From Paenibacillus sp. UBA6285 (GTDB taxonomy: Bacteria; Bacillota; Bacilli; Paenibacillales; Paenibacillaceae): 5,963 nt of DNA. The notes beneath the pieces are model-generated. The model had not been told where the DNA came from and ran no database searches. It saw nothing but the letters and a program-made list of their open reading frames with translations. Location: contig DJUJ01000079.1 in the NCBI GenBank assembly GCA_002438345.1, positions 1 to 5,963 on the forward strand, given 5' to 3'. Shown here one piece after another: positions 1-5,963 of the stretch (position 1 is its first letter; each line of letters starts with the position of its first letter). The translations under genes and the position numbers were made by a program.

Positions 1-769
1 CAGGGAGCGCAGCTTGCAAATCGTAGGAGGAGGCAATCTCACGTACCCGTTTCTTCACAATCTCAACTTCAGTATACAAATCCGCAGGTGCTGGAAGGAC
101 GATAATGTTAAACCGTCTTTTCAAGGCAGTTGACATGTCATTGACACCGCGGTCTCTCGTATTAGCTGTTGCAATAATCGAGAAGCCTTTACGCGCGCTC
201 ATCTCCTTACCTAGCTCCGGAACTGATCTTGTCTTCTCCGATAAGATGGAGATCAACGCGTCTTGTACCTCCGATGCACAGCGAGAAATCTCCTCGAAAC
301 GCGCAATGCCCCCATCCTCCATAGCTCGCATGATGGGGCTCTTCACTAACGCTTCCGGCGTAGGGCCTTGTGCTAGAAGCATTGCGTAGTTCCACGAATA
401 GCGGACCTGCTCTTCACTCGTACCCGCGGTCCCTTGTACGACAAGTCCTGATTGTCCATATATGGCTGCTGATAAATTCTCAGATAACCATGACTTCGCT
501 GTACCCGGCTCACCAATTAATAGCAGTGCACGATCGGTTACCAGCGTGGCTATTGCCATCTCTATCAATCGCTTGTTACCAATGTACTTAGGGGTAATCT
601 CGGTACTCCCTGCTTTACCGCCAATGATAAACGTCAGCACAGATTGGGGCGACATCTGCCAACCTGCTGGAACCTTACCAGTGTCCGCTTTACGAAGCGC
701 TTCCAACTCATGCTCATACAATCTTTCTGCTGGAAGCCTCATAATATCTTGTAATTGTTCTTGACTCAT
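1..769 (-). CDS. MoxR-type AAA+ ATPase, 3' end outside window
   Basis: The first 256 residues of an AAA+ ATPase are present; the frame is open to base 1, so the C-terminus lies beyond the left edge. A roughly 60-residue N-terminal lead is followed by the P-loop GEPGTAKS (residues 86-93), a Walker B-like segment IARFEEIS (155-162), sensor 1 in IIATANTRDRG (198-208, Asn203) and an arginine-finger-like LKRRF (216-220). The GEPGTAKS loop and the overall layout are typical of MoxR ATPases, which are thought to act as ATP-driven chaperones or remodellers, usually with a VWA-domain partner. The Walker B acidic pair is Glu-Glu rather than the usual Asp-Glu. The ATG at 769 lies 6 nt after the HEAT gene stop, with a GAGGTG ribosome binding site inside that gene, so the two are probably translationally coupled. 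It is the third gene of the SWIM-HEAT-ATPase operon. The fold is certain; the substrate and process are unknown. Confidence 0.93.
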   Translation of the reverse strand, partial: MSQEQLQDIMRLPAERLYEHELEALRKADTGKVPAGWQMSPQSVLTFIIGGKAGSTEITPKYIGNKRLIEMAIATLVTDRALLLIGEPGTAKSWLSENLSAAIYGQSGLVVQGTAGTSEEQVRYSWNYAMLLAQGPTPEALVKSPIMRAMEDGGIARFEEISRCASEVQDALISILSEKTRSVPELGKEMSARKGFSIIATANTRDRGVNDMSTALKRRFNIIVLPAPADLYTEVEIVKKRVREIASSYDLQAALP

Positions 770-775
770 CGTTAG

Positions 776-2653
776 CTACACCTCTTCTTTTGAGTTAGAT
801 GGCCCCTGCATGAGGCGAATGACATACCCAAGTTGTTCTTCTGCAACATCACTGAATCGAGGTAAGACTGTTGTTATTCGATTCACAGAATTTGTAGGAA
901 GCAGGCATAGCTGCTCAAACGTATACGGTTCAATTAATCGACATTCTGTATTTCTTTCATCCTCCAAAGCTGTTAGGAGAGCCTCTTGCAGGTGTTGTTT
1001 ACTTATTCCTATACGCTCTAGGCCCATCAATAGTATATTGGCTTGCCGATGGCGAAATTCAGGATTATCGGTCAATTTGCGAAGCAAATACTGCAATGCC
1101 TTGTCATGTCCCGGCCGGGCAAAGGCACTTACCAGTTCGTATTGGTCAAATTCTATAAAAGCATCAAGCCAGCGTAAATCCCATTGTGTAGCAAGTACTT
1201 CTGATGGCTGCATTTCGACCTTATACATATATTGAATTTGATCTACAGGTGAATTCCATACTGCATCATAAGTTCCATGATATCGCTGAACTACTATTTC
1301 AGATATTGAGTGTAGCAATTGCTGCGTAATAGCAGAAGCGCGGTTAGTTGAAGAAGGCGCTTGAATCTTTAAAACATCTAGGTATTGTTCATACACACGT
1401 TCTGGCGACAAGTAGAGATACGCATCTTTGAAAACATCATTTACGTATCGTCTGTTGTTTCTATAGTAGACAAGATCCTGCTCAAGTGTTTGTTGTAATA
1501 CACGCTTGGCTTCCATAGAGTCTATCTGTCTAAAATAGGAGGTCGCTTCCTCGATCAATGAATTCCAGCTCAACTGGTTCATATATAATGGATACTGCTC
1601 AAGTACATTTAAATATAGTTTTTCTAGTTCAGGACTTTGTTTGTAAGATAAAACCCGAAGATACTGGACTACCCTGATCCATAATCCGTCTTTTTTCTTC
1701 GTATCGCCTATAATCTCCGGGACAGATTGAAGCATAACTGAGAACTCTTCAACAAGTCGTTGTGTGAGCTCTTGGGCTTGACACTGTCTCAGTGCAGGCA
1801 CTACCAGTTCACTATCTTTTCCAGTAAATGCCTGATGCAGCCGATTCAGCGCACTTGCCGAGTCGCTCTTAGCCAGCGCATTATAGGCAGCTTCGCGAAT
1901 CTTTTTCTTCTTATCTGTACTCCAAGCAAGCAATTCTTCTTCATATTGTCCCTTACCTGCGAGCAGAGAAATAGCCATGGCCCGAACATCTTCTGATCCT
2001 GAATCAGCAGCTTGATAGATCAGATCCTGAACGGTATCACCACCTAATGTTGCGATCACGTACAGCTTTCTCGTCTCCACTATTCCTCCAGCAGGATCAA
2101 ATTGATCAATGAGGATCGGAATAATCTGAGGGCCATAGGCTGGCAGTATCTGCTTCATCACAAGCTCGGCGATCTCAACATATGGATCTTGGAGGGCTGC
2201 TAACGCGGGATGAATCATTCGAAGATCTTGGAACAATCCAGCCTCATAAGCTTCCTTGATGATCTCATAACGTCCTCCACCACGAGTCTTTAGTGACATT
2301 TGTACCGCTGACAACTTACGATAAGAGAACTGAGTAGGTAATTTTACCGGATGGACTTGCACCTCTAGCAGTTCGCCATTAGGAGAAGTTGTTCCCTGTG
2401 TATGTAGCACCGAGCTTAGCAGCACACTCAGCTCCTGTAGATGCTGAGCAGACGAAGATCCTTCAGAATGATCTGGTTCAATGACCGCAACGATTCCTTC
2501 ACCTAATCTTTTGAATATGGGAGCACGTTCACCCAACTGTTGAAACTGCGGCAATAGCCGCTTTAAGCGGAAATCCCCAGCAGCAAGATCACTTCCTGCT
2601 ATATAGAGCCGCTTTACCTCTTGATGAAGCTCTTGTAGTAATGCAGTACTCAT
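776..2653 (-). CDS. HEAT-like repeat scaffold protein (625 aa)
   Basis: This is a large soluble alpha-helical protein with no signal peptide or membrane segment. Residues about 140-275 show HEAT-like helical repeats: leucine-rich amphipathic helices with a conserved-looking FDPAGGIVETRKLYVIATLGG turn (about 185-205), the repeat-like EDVRAMAISLLAGKG (221-235) and KIREAAYNALAKS (251-263). The C-terminal half (about 320-620) is also helix-rich, with many Tyr, Gln and Leu residues, but has no motif I recognise. No catalytic signature is visible, so a scaffold or adaptor role is inferred. The ATG at 2653 is preferred to an in-frame TTG at 2668 because a GGGAGG ribosome binding site ends 7 nt before the ATG and overlaps the TTG. 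It sits 46 nt after the SWIM gene and 6 nt before the ATPase gene, so it probably works with both. Its function is otherwise unknown. Confidence 0.85.
   Translation of the reverse strand: MSTALLQELHQEVKRLYIAGSDLAAGDFRLKRLLPQFQQLGERAPIFKRLGEGIVAVIEPDHSEGSSSAQHLQELSVLLSSVLHTQGTTSPNGELLEVQVHPVKLPTQFSYRKLSAVQMSLKTRGGGRYEIIKEAYEAGLFQDLRMIHPALAALQDPYVEIAELVMKQILPAYGPQIIPILIDQFDPAGGIVETRKLYVIATLGGDTVQDLIYQAADSGSEDVRAMAISLLAGKGQYEEELLAWSTDKKKKIREAAYNALAKSDSASALNRLHQAFTGKDSELVVPALRQCQAQELTQRLVEEFSVMLQSVPEIIGDTKKKDGLWIRVVQYLRVLSYKQSPELEKLYLNVLEQYPLYMNQLSWNSLIEEATSYFRQIDSMEAKRVLQQTLEQDLVYYRNNRRYVNDVFKDAYLYLSPERVYEQYLDVLKIQAPSSTNRASAITQQLLHSISEIVVQRYHGTYDAVWNSPVDQIQYMYKVEMQPSEVLATQWDLRWLDAFIEFDQYELVSAFARPGHDKALQYLLRKLTDNPEFRHRQANILLMGLERIGISKQHLQEALLTALEDERNTECRLIEPYTFEQLCLLPTNSVNRITTVLPRFSDVAEEQLGYVIRLMQGPSNSKEEV
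779..784 (-). promoter_or_regulatory. Ribosome binding site of the AAA+ ATPase gene
   Basis: GAGGTG on the minus strand lies 9 nt before the ATG at 769. It is formed by the last sense codons (Glu-Val) of the upstream HEAT gene, which fixes the start and points to translational coupling. Confidence 0.8.
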
Positions 2654-2660
2654 GGATATT

Positions 2661-2666
2661 CCTCCC
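2661..2666 (-). promoter_or_regulatory. Ribosome binding site of the HEAT-like gene
   Basis: GGGAGG on the minus strand is separated by 7 nt from the ATG at 2653. This spacing decides the start and excludes the longer TTG reading at 2668, whose codon abuts the motif itself. Confidence 0.85.
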
Positions 2667-2690
2667 AAAGTAAATGTGAAACTTATACTT

Positions 2691-2710
2691 TCTTATATTT
2701 TAATATAAGA
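2691..2710. repeat. AT-rich perfect inverted repeat across the SWIM stop codon
   Basis: Two perfect 9-nt arms (TCTTATATT and AATATAAGA) flank a 2-nt centre. The repeat covers the last codons and the TAA stop of the SWIM gene and lies just upstream of the HEAT gene. In RNA it could form an 8-bp stem with a 4-nt loop, but there is no U-tract after it, so it is not a standard intrinsic terminator. A role as a protein-binding site or an mRNA stability or processing element is possible but unproved. Confidence 0.75.
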
Positions 2711-4139
2711 GGCGGATCATACTCGTCCCTTTGATAAGGGTTAACGGTTGTGCTTTCAATCGTCCAGTATCAAGTTGGTGATCAAACATAAGCAGCATTG
2801 TAGTATCCGATAATTGATCGAGTGCAAAGTATTGTAACAGCGGGAGTGTATCCTGATCGAGTGCCACTACTTGATCTAACACCAAATGCTGACCCGATTC
2901 GTCCGTAATAACGAACTGATCTTCTTTAGTTTTGCTAATCTTATCCACATGCAGCAAGATCACAGGATTCTTATCTGCTAGCGGATTCTTTAACTGATTC
3001 TTTATCTGTTTGAAGCTTTCGGAATAAGAACGAGATGCCATAGAAACAATCCACTCTAAATCCTGATTTGTTAGAGGCCGTATTGACATATTCTCGAAAC
3101 GGACCCTCCGATTCCGGTCACCAGGATAACGATATAAGGAAGGGATGAGTGCAACATCAGTGAAACTATCTTCTTCATGAATATACTTAGCTGCTTTATA
3201 AGGGCGATATTGGAGCGTACGATGTATATCACCCGTAGACTTTTCTATCCAGTAGCCTAAGTCTACATATTCCTGTCTGGCTGCATCATCATAGCTGATA
3301 AATGAAAGCTGGATCAGTTCCACATCCTGACTCATCAAGCCGTATTCCTTAAGCTCAGTTAGCTGCCAAGCATGACCAAGCCATTCTTCAATCGTAGATT
3401 CATGGTTCAATGCCATATCCGGATCTTCCAGCTTCATCGTTAGATTCGCACGCCCTTTCTTGATGAACGCATGAATTCGTGTTAGTTGCTCTACAGCTAA
3501 CGAATAAGACTCCTCACGGTTATCAGAAGAGGAGAGCAATAAGGCTAATCGTCTTAATTCAATCTGTGCACCGCTTAAGTAATAATTGCCCATCTTTTTC
3601 ACATGCTCCTGAATATCCTTTACACCCTTGGCGTCTATTGTTCCAAGTCCTGCGCGTATAAGCGAGAGGGCCAGTTTCTCCAGTACAGCTAAGCCCTCCA
3701 GTTGAGCTCCAATCTTTTTCTTGAGTGCGGACTTGTTCACTTTCTTGGGCTTAGCATTAGCCCCTTCCGCAGCAAGCTCAGACTTTCGTTCTTCACGCTT
3801 ACTCATCTTCTCCCGCTTAGCAGCAAGATCTTCAGGAATCGTTGCAGATACGAAAGTCTCCCTGCCAACATAGGCATATAGCAATCCGAGAACGTGCTTG
3901 CAAGGAATCTGCCTACTTGGACAAGTACAACGCATCACCGGCTTGTCAGATACAACAAAATCAGCAGAAGGATAATAGTTGCTGCTACCGCTACCACCGC
4001 ATTCACCAAACAGAACCACGCCGTCTTCCGACTGATTAAATTGTACGAATCGTTTCTTCTTAACTAGTCCTTGCCCGTTCTTAATCGCAGCACTGTTCGG
4101 TGCTAGAGTATCTATGAAGACTTCTGTGATATCTATCAA
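2700..4139 (-). CDS. SWIM zinc-finger protein (479 aa, TTG start)
   Basis: The N-terminal part carries a SWIM zinc finger with the pattern CxC-x6-CxH: Cys71, Cys73, Cys80 and His82 in RCTCPSRQIPCKHVLGLLYA. SWIM domains bind zinc and are thought to mediate DNA or protein contacts. Before it is a short beta-rich region ending in a Gly/Ser-rich stretch (CGGSGSS, 47-53). After it comes a charged Lys/Glu-rich linker (about 103-143), then a helical region (about 144-280) and a mixed C-terminal region (about 280-479) with no motif I recognise. The start is TTG at 4139, placed exactly 7 nt after a GGGAGG ribosome binding site. A nearby ATG at 4144 is out of frame, meets a stop after two codons and is too close to the ribosome binding site. 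This is the first gene of the SWIM-HEAT-MoxR cassette, where it may recruit the ATPase complex to a nucleic acid or protein target (inference). Confidence 0.93.
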   Translation of the reverse strand: MIDITEVFIDTLAPNSAAIKNGQGLVKKKRFVQFNQSEDGVVLFGECGGSGSSNYYPSADFVVSDKPVMRCTCPSRQIPCKHVLGLLYAYVGRETFVSATIPEDLAAKREKMSKREERKSELAAEGANAKPKKVNKSALKKKIGAQLEGLAVLEKLALSLIRAGLGTIDAKGVKDIQEHVKKMGNYYLSGAQIELRRLALLLSSSDNREESYSLAVEQLTRIHAFIKKGRANLTMKLEDPDMALNHESTIEEWLGHAWQLTELKEYGLMSQDVELIQLSFISYDDAARQEYVDLGYWIEKSTGDIHRTLQYRPYKAAKYIHEEDSFTDVALIPSLYRYPGDRNRRVRFENMSIRPLTNQDLEWIVSMASRSYSESFKQIKNQLKNPLADKNPVILLHVDKISKTKEDQFVITDESGQHLVLDQVVALDQDTLPLLQYFALDQLSDTTMLLMFDHQLDTGRLKAQPLTLIKGTSMIRLLY

Positions 4140-4146
4140 CCCATAT

Positions 4147-4152
4147 CCTCCC
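4147..4152 (-). promoter_or_regulatory. Ribosome binding site deciding the TTG start of the SWIM gene
   Basis: GGGAGG on the minus strand is followed by a 7-nt spacer and then TTG at 4139. The same motif and the same spacing precede the HEAT-like gene, supporting the non-ATG start. Confidence 0.85.
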
Positions 4153-4182
4153 TACCTATTATGCTTTTTAATATCTATGATA

Positions 4183-4211
4183 ATATTAGCCCTTAATGAA
4201 AATTATTCTAA
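4183..4211 (-). promoter_or_regulatory. Possible weak promoter for the SWIM-HEAT-ATPase operon
   Basis: The 107-bp gap before the SWIM gene holds a good -10 candidate, TAATAT (4183-4188), with a poor -35, TTAGAA (4206-4211), at 17 bp. A better -35-like TGGACA lies at 4221-4226 but has no well-placed -10. The region is very AT-rich, so chance matches are likely; the call rests mainly on position. Confidence 0.3.
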
Positions 4212-4246
4212 AAATAGAGCTGTCCATAACCCACTTTTCTATTCCT

Positions 4247-5341
4247 TTAGTATAGAGTTTTTGTCGATTCAGCCGTGAATGGAATGATCTCGTCTATAGC
4301 TCCACTTTGAACTTTGGCAGGCCAAGCTGGATCGCTAATTAATGCTCTGCCAACAGCAACCAAATCAAATTCCTCACGGTCCATTCTTTCTAGTAATTCA
4401 TTAATGTTATCTTCTGTCTTCTGAGCTTTGTCTTCTGCAAAAAAGTCACTGTGAAGACCGATGGAACCCACCGTAATACATGGTTTCCCCGTGATTTTCT
4501 TGGTCCACCCTGCGAGATTAAGCTCAGATCCTTCAAATTCAGGTTGGCTGAAGCGACGAGTGGAGCAGTGGAAGATATCCACCCCAGCATAGCTTAGTGG
4601 AGTTAGAAAGCTTTCGAGCTCATCTGCATTTTTTGCCAGCTTCTCATCATAAGCACCCAATTTCCATTGAGAGAAGCGTAGCACGATCGGAAAATCTGGC
4701 CCAACCGCTTTACGGCACGCTTCAATAACCTCTACTGCAAATGTAGTTCTACCTACCAAATCGCCACCGTAACGATCGGTACGTTTGTTCGTTCCTGCCC
4801 AGAAGAACTGGTCTATCAGATAACCATGTGCGCCGTGAATCTCGATGCCATCAAATCCCACTTTTTTCGCGTTCGCTGCCGCTTGAGCAAATGCTGAGAC
4901 TAAGCTTTCAACTTCAGCTGTAGTCAATGGCTCTGTCACAGGTTCTCCTGCTAAATTCAGACCAGAAGGGCCAATAGGAAGGGCTTCAACATTAGGACCT
5001 TCCCCTATAGTTCGCGCCATTCCCACATGCCATAATTGGGGTATGATCTTACCACCAGCTGCGTGAACTTCTTCTACTACCTGCTTCCAGCCCTCTAAAG
5101 CTGCTTCTTCATGTATATTGGGAATATTAGCGTGGCTGACTGCCGAAGGATGATTAATAGCTGTACCCTCGGTAACGATCAATCCAACTCCACCCTCTGC
5201 CCGTCTACGGTAATATGCAGCAACATTACTTCCTGGTACACCATCCGGTGAGTACACCCGAGTCATCGGCGCCATGACGATTCGGTTTGACAGCGAAAGA
5301 TTCCCCACTTGAAAAGGTGAAAATAATAGCTCTGTATTCAT
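4247..5341 (-). CDS. Old Yellow Enzyme family NAD(P)H:flavin oxidoreductase (364 aa)
   Basis: This is a single-domain, FMN-binding TIM-barrel enzyme that by family uses NAD(P)H to reduce activated C=C bonds of alpha,beta-unsaturated carbonyls or similar electrophiles in the cytosol. Visible landmarks are NRIVMAPMTR (19-28, Thr27 near the flavin), PQLWHVG (101-107, Gln102), the active-site segment EIHGAHGYLIDQFF (167-180) with His169, His172 and Tyr174, Arg222 in VLRFSQW, and the phosphate-binding ITVGSIG (289-295) and AVGRALISDP (329-338). The His/His pair and Thr27 separate it from YqjM-type enzymes, which have Cys at the Thr27 position. A charged stretch (about 302-324) lengthens the loop before the last phosphate-binding strand. 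Length is normal for the family and there is no iron-sulfur or second flavin domain. The ATG at 5341 lies 7 nt after GGAGGT; an in-frame TTG at 5356 overlaps that site and is rejected. The true substrate is unknown. Confidence 0.95.
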   Translation of the reverse strand: MNTELLFSPFQVGNLSLSNRIVMAPMTRVYSPDGVPGSNVAAYYRRRAEGGVGLIVTEGTAINHPSAVSHANIPNIHEEAALEGWKQVVEEVHAAGGKIIPQLWHVGMARTIGEGPNVEALPIGPSGLNLAGEPVTEPLTTAEVESLVSAFAQAAANAKKVGFDGIEIHGAHGYLIDQFFWAGTNKRTDRYGGDLVGRTTFAVEVIEACRKAVGPDFPIVLRFSQWKLGAYDEKLAKNADELESFLTPLSYAGVDIFHCSTRRFSQPEFEGSELNLAGWTKKITGKPCITVGSIGLHSDFFAEDKAQKTEDNINELLERMDREEFDLVAVGRALISDPAWPAKVQSGAIDEIIPFTAESTKTLY

Positions 5342-5348
5342 ACATATT

Positions 5349-5354
5349 ACCTCC
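5349..5354 (-). promoter_or_regulatory. Ribosome binding site of the oxidoreductase gene
   Basis: GGAGGT on the minus strand is followed by a 7-nt spacer to the ATG at 5341. It excludes the five-residue-longer TTG reading, which would begin inside the motif. Confidence 0.85.
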
Positions 5355-5368
5355 AATTGATTATTTGA

Positions 5369-5381
5369 TTACTTTAAGTAA
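5369..5381. promoter_or_regulatory. Candidate operator: 13-bp inverted repeat at the oxidoreductase transcription start
   Basis: Perfect 6-nt arms, TTACTT and AAGTAA, flank one central base. The repeat lies 5 bp downstream of the proposed -10 box, so it covers the expected start of transcription, where a repressor would block initiation. A 7-nt direct repeat TTGATTA (5357-5363 and 5365-5371) adjoins and partly overlaps it. Old Yellow Enzyme genes are often controlled by electrophile-sensing repressors (MarR, TetR or HxlR/DUF24 types), but no regulator gene is in the window, so the binding protein is unknown. Confidence 0.45.
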
Positions 5382-5386
5382 GGCTA

Positions 5387-5415
5387 ATTATCTACCCAGA
5401 AGATGGAAAATGCAA
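5387..5415 (-). promoter_or_regulatory. Sigma-A-like promoter of the oxidoreductase gene
   Basis: The -35 TTGCAT (5410-5415) and -10 GATAAT (5387-5392) are separated by exactly 17 bp. The -10 matches consensus at five of six positions; the -35 matches only the TTG core. The A/T tracts at 5429-5447, left by the upstream terminator, lie where they could act as an UP element. Transcription would start near 5380, giving a leader of about 40 nt. Confidence 0.6.
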
Positions 5416-5440
5416 ATTTCTGATTTTCAAAAAAAAATTT

Positions 5441-5479
5441 AAAAAAACCGAACACCGCAGAATCTGCGAATGCCCGGTT
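5441..5479 (-). terminator. Rho-independent terminator after rhaD
   Basis: On the minus strand a hairpin (5446-5479) forms from an outer 9-bp stem, AACCGGGCA against TGTTCGGTT (two G-T wobbles), and an inner 5-bp stem, CGCAG against CTGCG, with a 3-nt loop. A run of T's follows immediately (A's at 5441-5447 on the plus strand), with a second run of nine at 5429-5437. It lies 24 nt after the rhaD stop and should end the rhamnose transcript. There is no T-run on the other side, so it works in one direction only. Confidence 0.92.
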
Positions 5480-5503
5480 CTCATCATTGCAATTAAGAAC
5501 TTC

Positions 5504-5963
5504 TTAAACCTCAAGAATACCAGCTTTAGGCGTAACTCCGAACGCTTTAGCTAAATCCCACAGCTGCTGATCCGTAATCTTTTGCTTAATTTCTCTTCCG
5601 CCAATCAGGTTGTAGATCGTGGCAGCTTTTTCTACAGTCTCTACTAGACCAAAGGTGGCATCCATAGTTGAACCTGTGCCGAAAATCCCGTGCTGCGGCC
5701 AGATGACTAAGCGGTGATCCTTCATTTTCTTAGCCGTTTCGCGACCGATTTCACTGCTGCCAGGAACGATCCAAGGAATAACGCTAACGCCATCTGGGAA
5801 AACAACAAGGCACTCTGTACACATTTCCCATAATGTCTTCGTAAACTTCTTTTCATCCAGTTCATGAGTGAAGGTCATCGCAATTACATTGGTAGCATGC
5901 GTGTGCAGAACGATGCGGTGTGTCGGGTCTACCTTCAGGCGTTCAATATGGCTCATGAAATGA
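5504..5963 (-). CDS. rhaD: Rhamnulose-1-phosphate aldolase, C-terminal 152 residues
   Basis: This zinc-dependent class II aldolase cleaves L-rhamnulose 1-phosphate into dihydroxyacetone phosphate and L-lactaldehyde, the last step of the L-rhamnose pathway, in the cytosol. The frame is open to base 5963, and the reading HFMSHIER at the edge aligns with the interior of E. coli RhaD (recalled), so the Met at 5956 is internal and about 120 N-terminal residues lie outside. The zinc ligands are visible as HTH (residues 20 and 22 here) and WPQHG (residue 91), which fit E. coli His141, His143 and His212 with a constant offset of 121. Glu50 in the [11 protein letters not shown] block fits Glu171. The catalytic Glu117 equivalent would lie outside the window. 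The remaining length agrees with a protein of about 274 residues. A strong terminator follows, so rhaD ends its operon; other rha genes are expected to the right. Confidence 0.95.
   Translation of the reverse strand, partial: HFMSHIERLKVDPTHRIVLHTHATNVIAMTFTHELDEKKFTKTLWEMCTECLVVFPDGVSVIPWIVPGSSEIGRETAKKMKDHRLVIWPQHGIFGTGSTMDATFGLVETVEKAATIYNLIGGREIKQKITDQQLWDLAKAFGVTPKAGILEV

Noticed and set aside
105..764. Several plus-strand open frames of 73-100 codons
   Set aside because: All lie antisense to the AAA+ ATPase gene, whose minus-strand frame shows unmistakable motifs. None has a ribosome binding site or a recognisable product.
810..1235. Plus-strand open frame of 141 codons
   Set aside because: It is fully antisense to the HEAT-like gene, is rich in Ser, Arg and Cys as antisense shadows usually are, has no ribosome binding site and no recognisable domain.
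2654..2668. Five-residue N-terminal extension of the HEAT-like protein from TTG at 2668
   Set aside because: The extension codons are the ribosome binding site itself; the ATG at 2653 has ideal 7-nt spacing.
4213..4243. Possible terminator after the oxidoreductase: AATAGA and TCTATT arms followed by T's on the minus strand
   Set aside because: The stem is only 6 bp, nearly all A-T, with a 19-nt loop, so it is too weak to call an intrinsic terminator.
4390..4590. Minus-strand 66-codon frame inside the oxidoreductase gene
   Set aside because: It is an out-of-frame reading within a well-conserved enzyme gene, with no start signal of its own.
5504..5956. A complete short 150-residue aldolase-like protein starting at 5956
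   Set aside because: The frame stays open to the window edge and upstream residues also match RhaD, so this is the truncated end of a full-length gene, not a small protein.

Overview
This window looks like chromosomal DNA from a Gram-positive Bacillota, most likely a Paenibacillus or close relative. That placement is inferred from the moderately AT-rich base composition, very strong purine-rich ribosome binding sites (GGAGGT, GGGAGG) at a uniform 7-nt spacing, use of a TTG start, and the general look of the proteins. No 16S or other marker gene is present to confirm it. Every real gene is on the minus strand, so the window reads biologically from right to left. It is densely coding: the longest gene-free stretch is about 160 bp, and there are no tRNAs, rRNAs, insertion sequences or CRISPR arrays.

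Right edge (5504-5963, continuing outside): the C-terminal half of rhamnulose-1-phosphate aldolase (rhaD), the last enzymatic step of L-rhamnose breakdown. It is followed by a strong rho-independent terminator (5441-5479), so it is the last gene of its transcription unit.

Middle (4247-5341): a single-domain Old Yellow Enzyme-type NAD(P)H:flavin oxidoreductase. It has its own sigma-A-like promoter, a 13-bp inverted repeat placed over the expected transcription start (a candidate operator), and a strong ribosome binding site.

Left half (1-4139): three genes in tight succession. They are a SWIM zinc-finger protein with a TTG start, a HEAT-like alpha-helical repeat protein, and a MoxR-type AAA+ ATPase whose 3' end lies beyond the left edge. 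The spacings are 46 nt and 6 nt, and the ATPase ribosome binding site lies inside the end of the HEAT gene, so this is almost certainly one operon. The reading is a nucleic-acid-binding or adaptor module (SWIM), a large helical scaffold (HEAT) and an ATP-driven remodeller (MoxR), acting together. MoxR ATPases normally pair with a VWA-domain protein, and such a partner is expected just left of base 1. The biological role of this cassette is not established from sequence and is the most interesting content here. A 9-bp-arm inverted repeat straddles the SWIM stop codon. No convincing terminator separates the oxidoreductase gene from the cassette, so read-through is possible.
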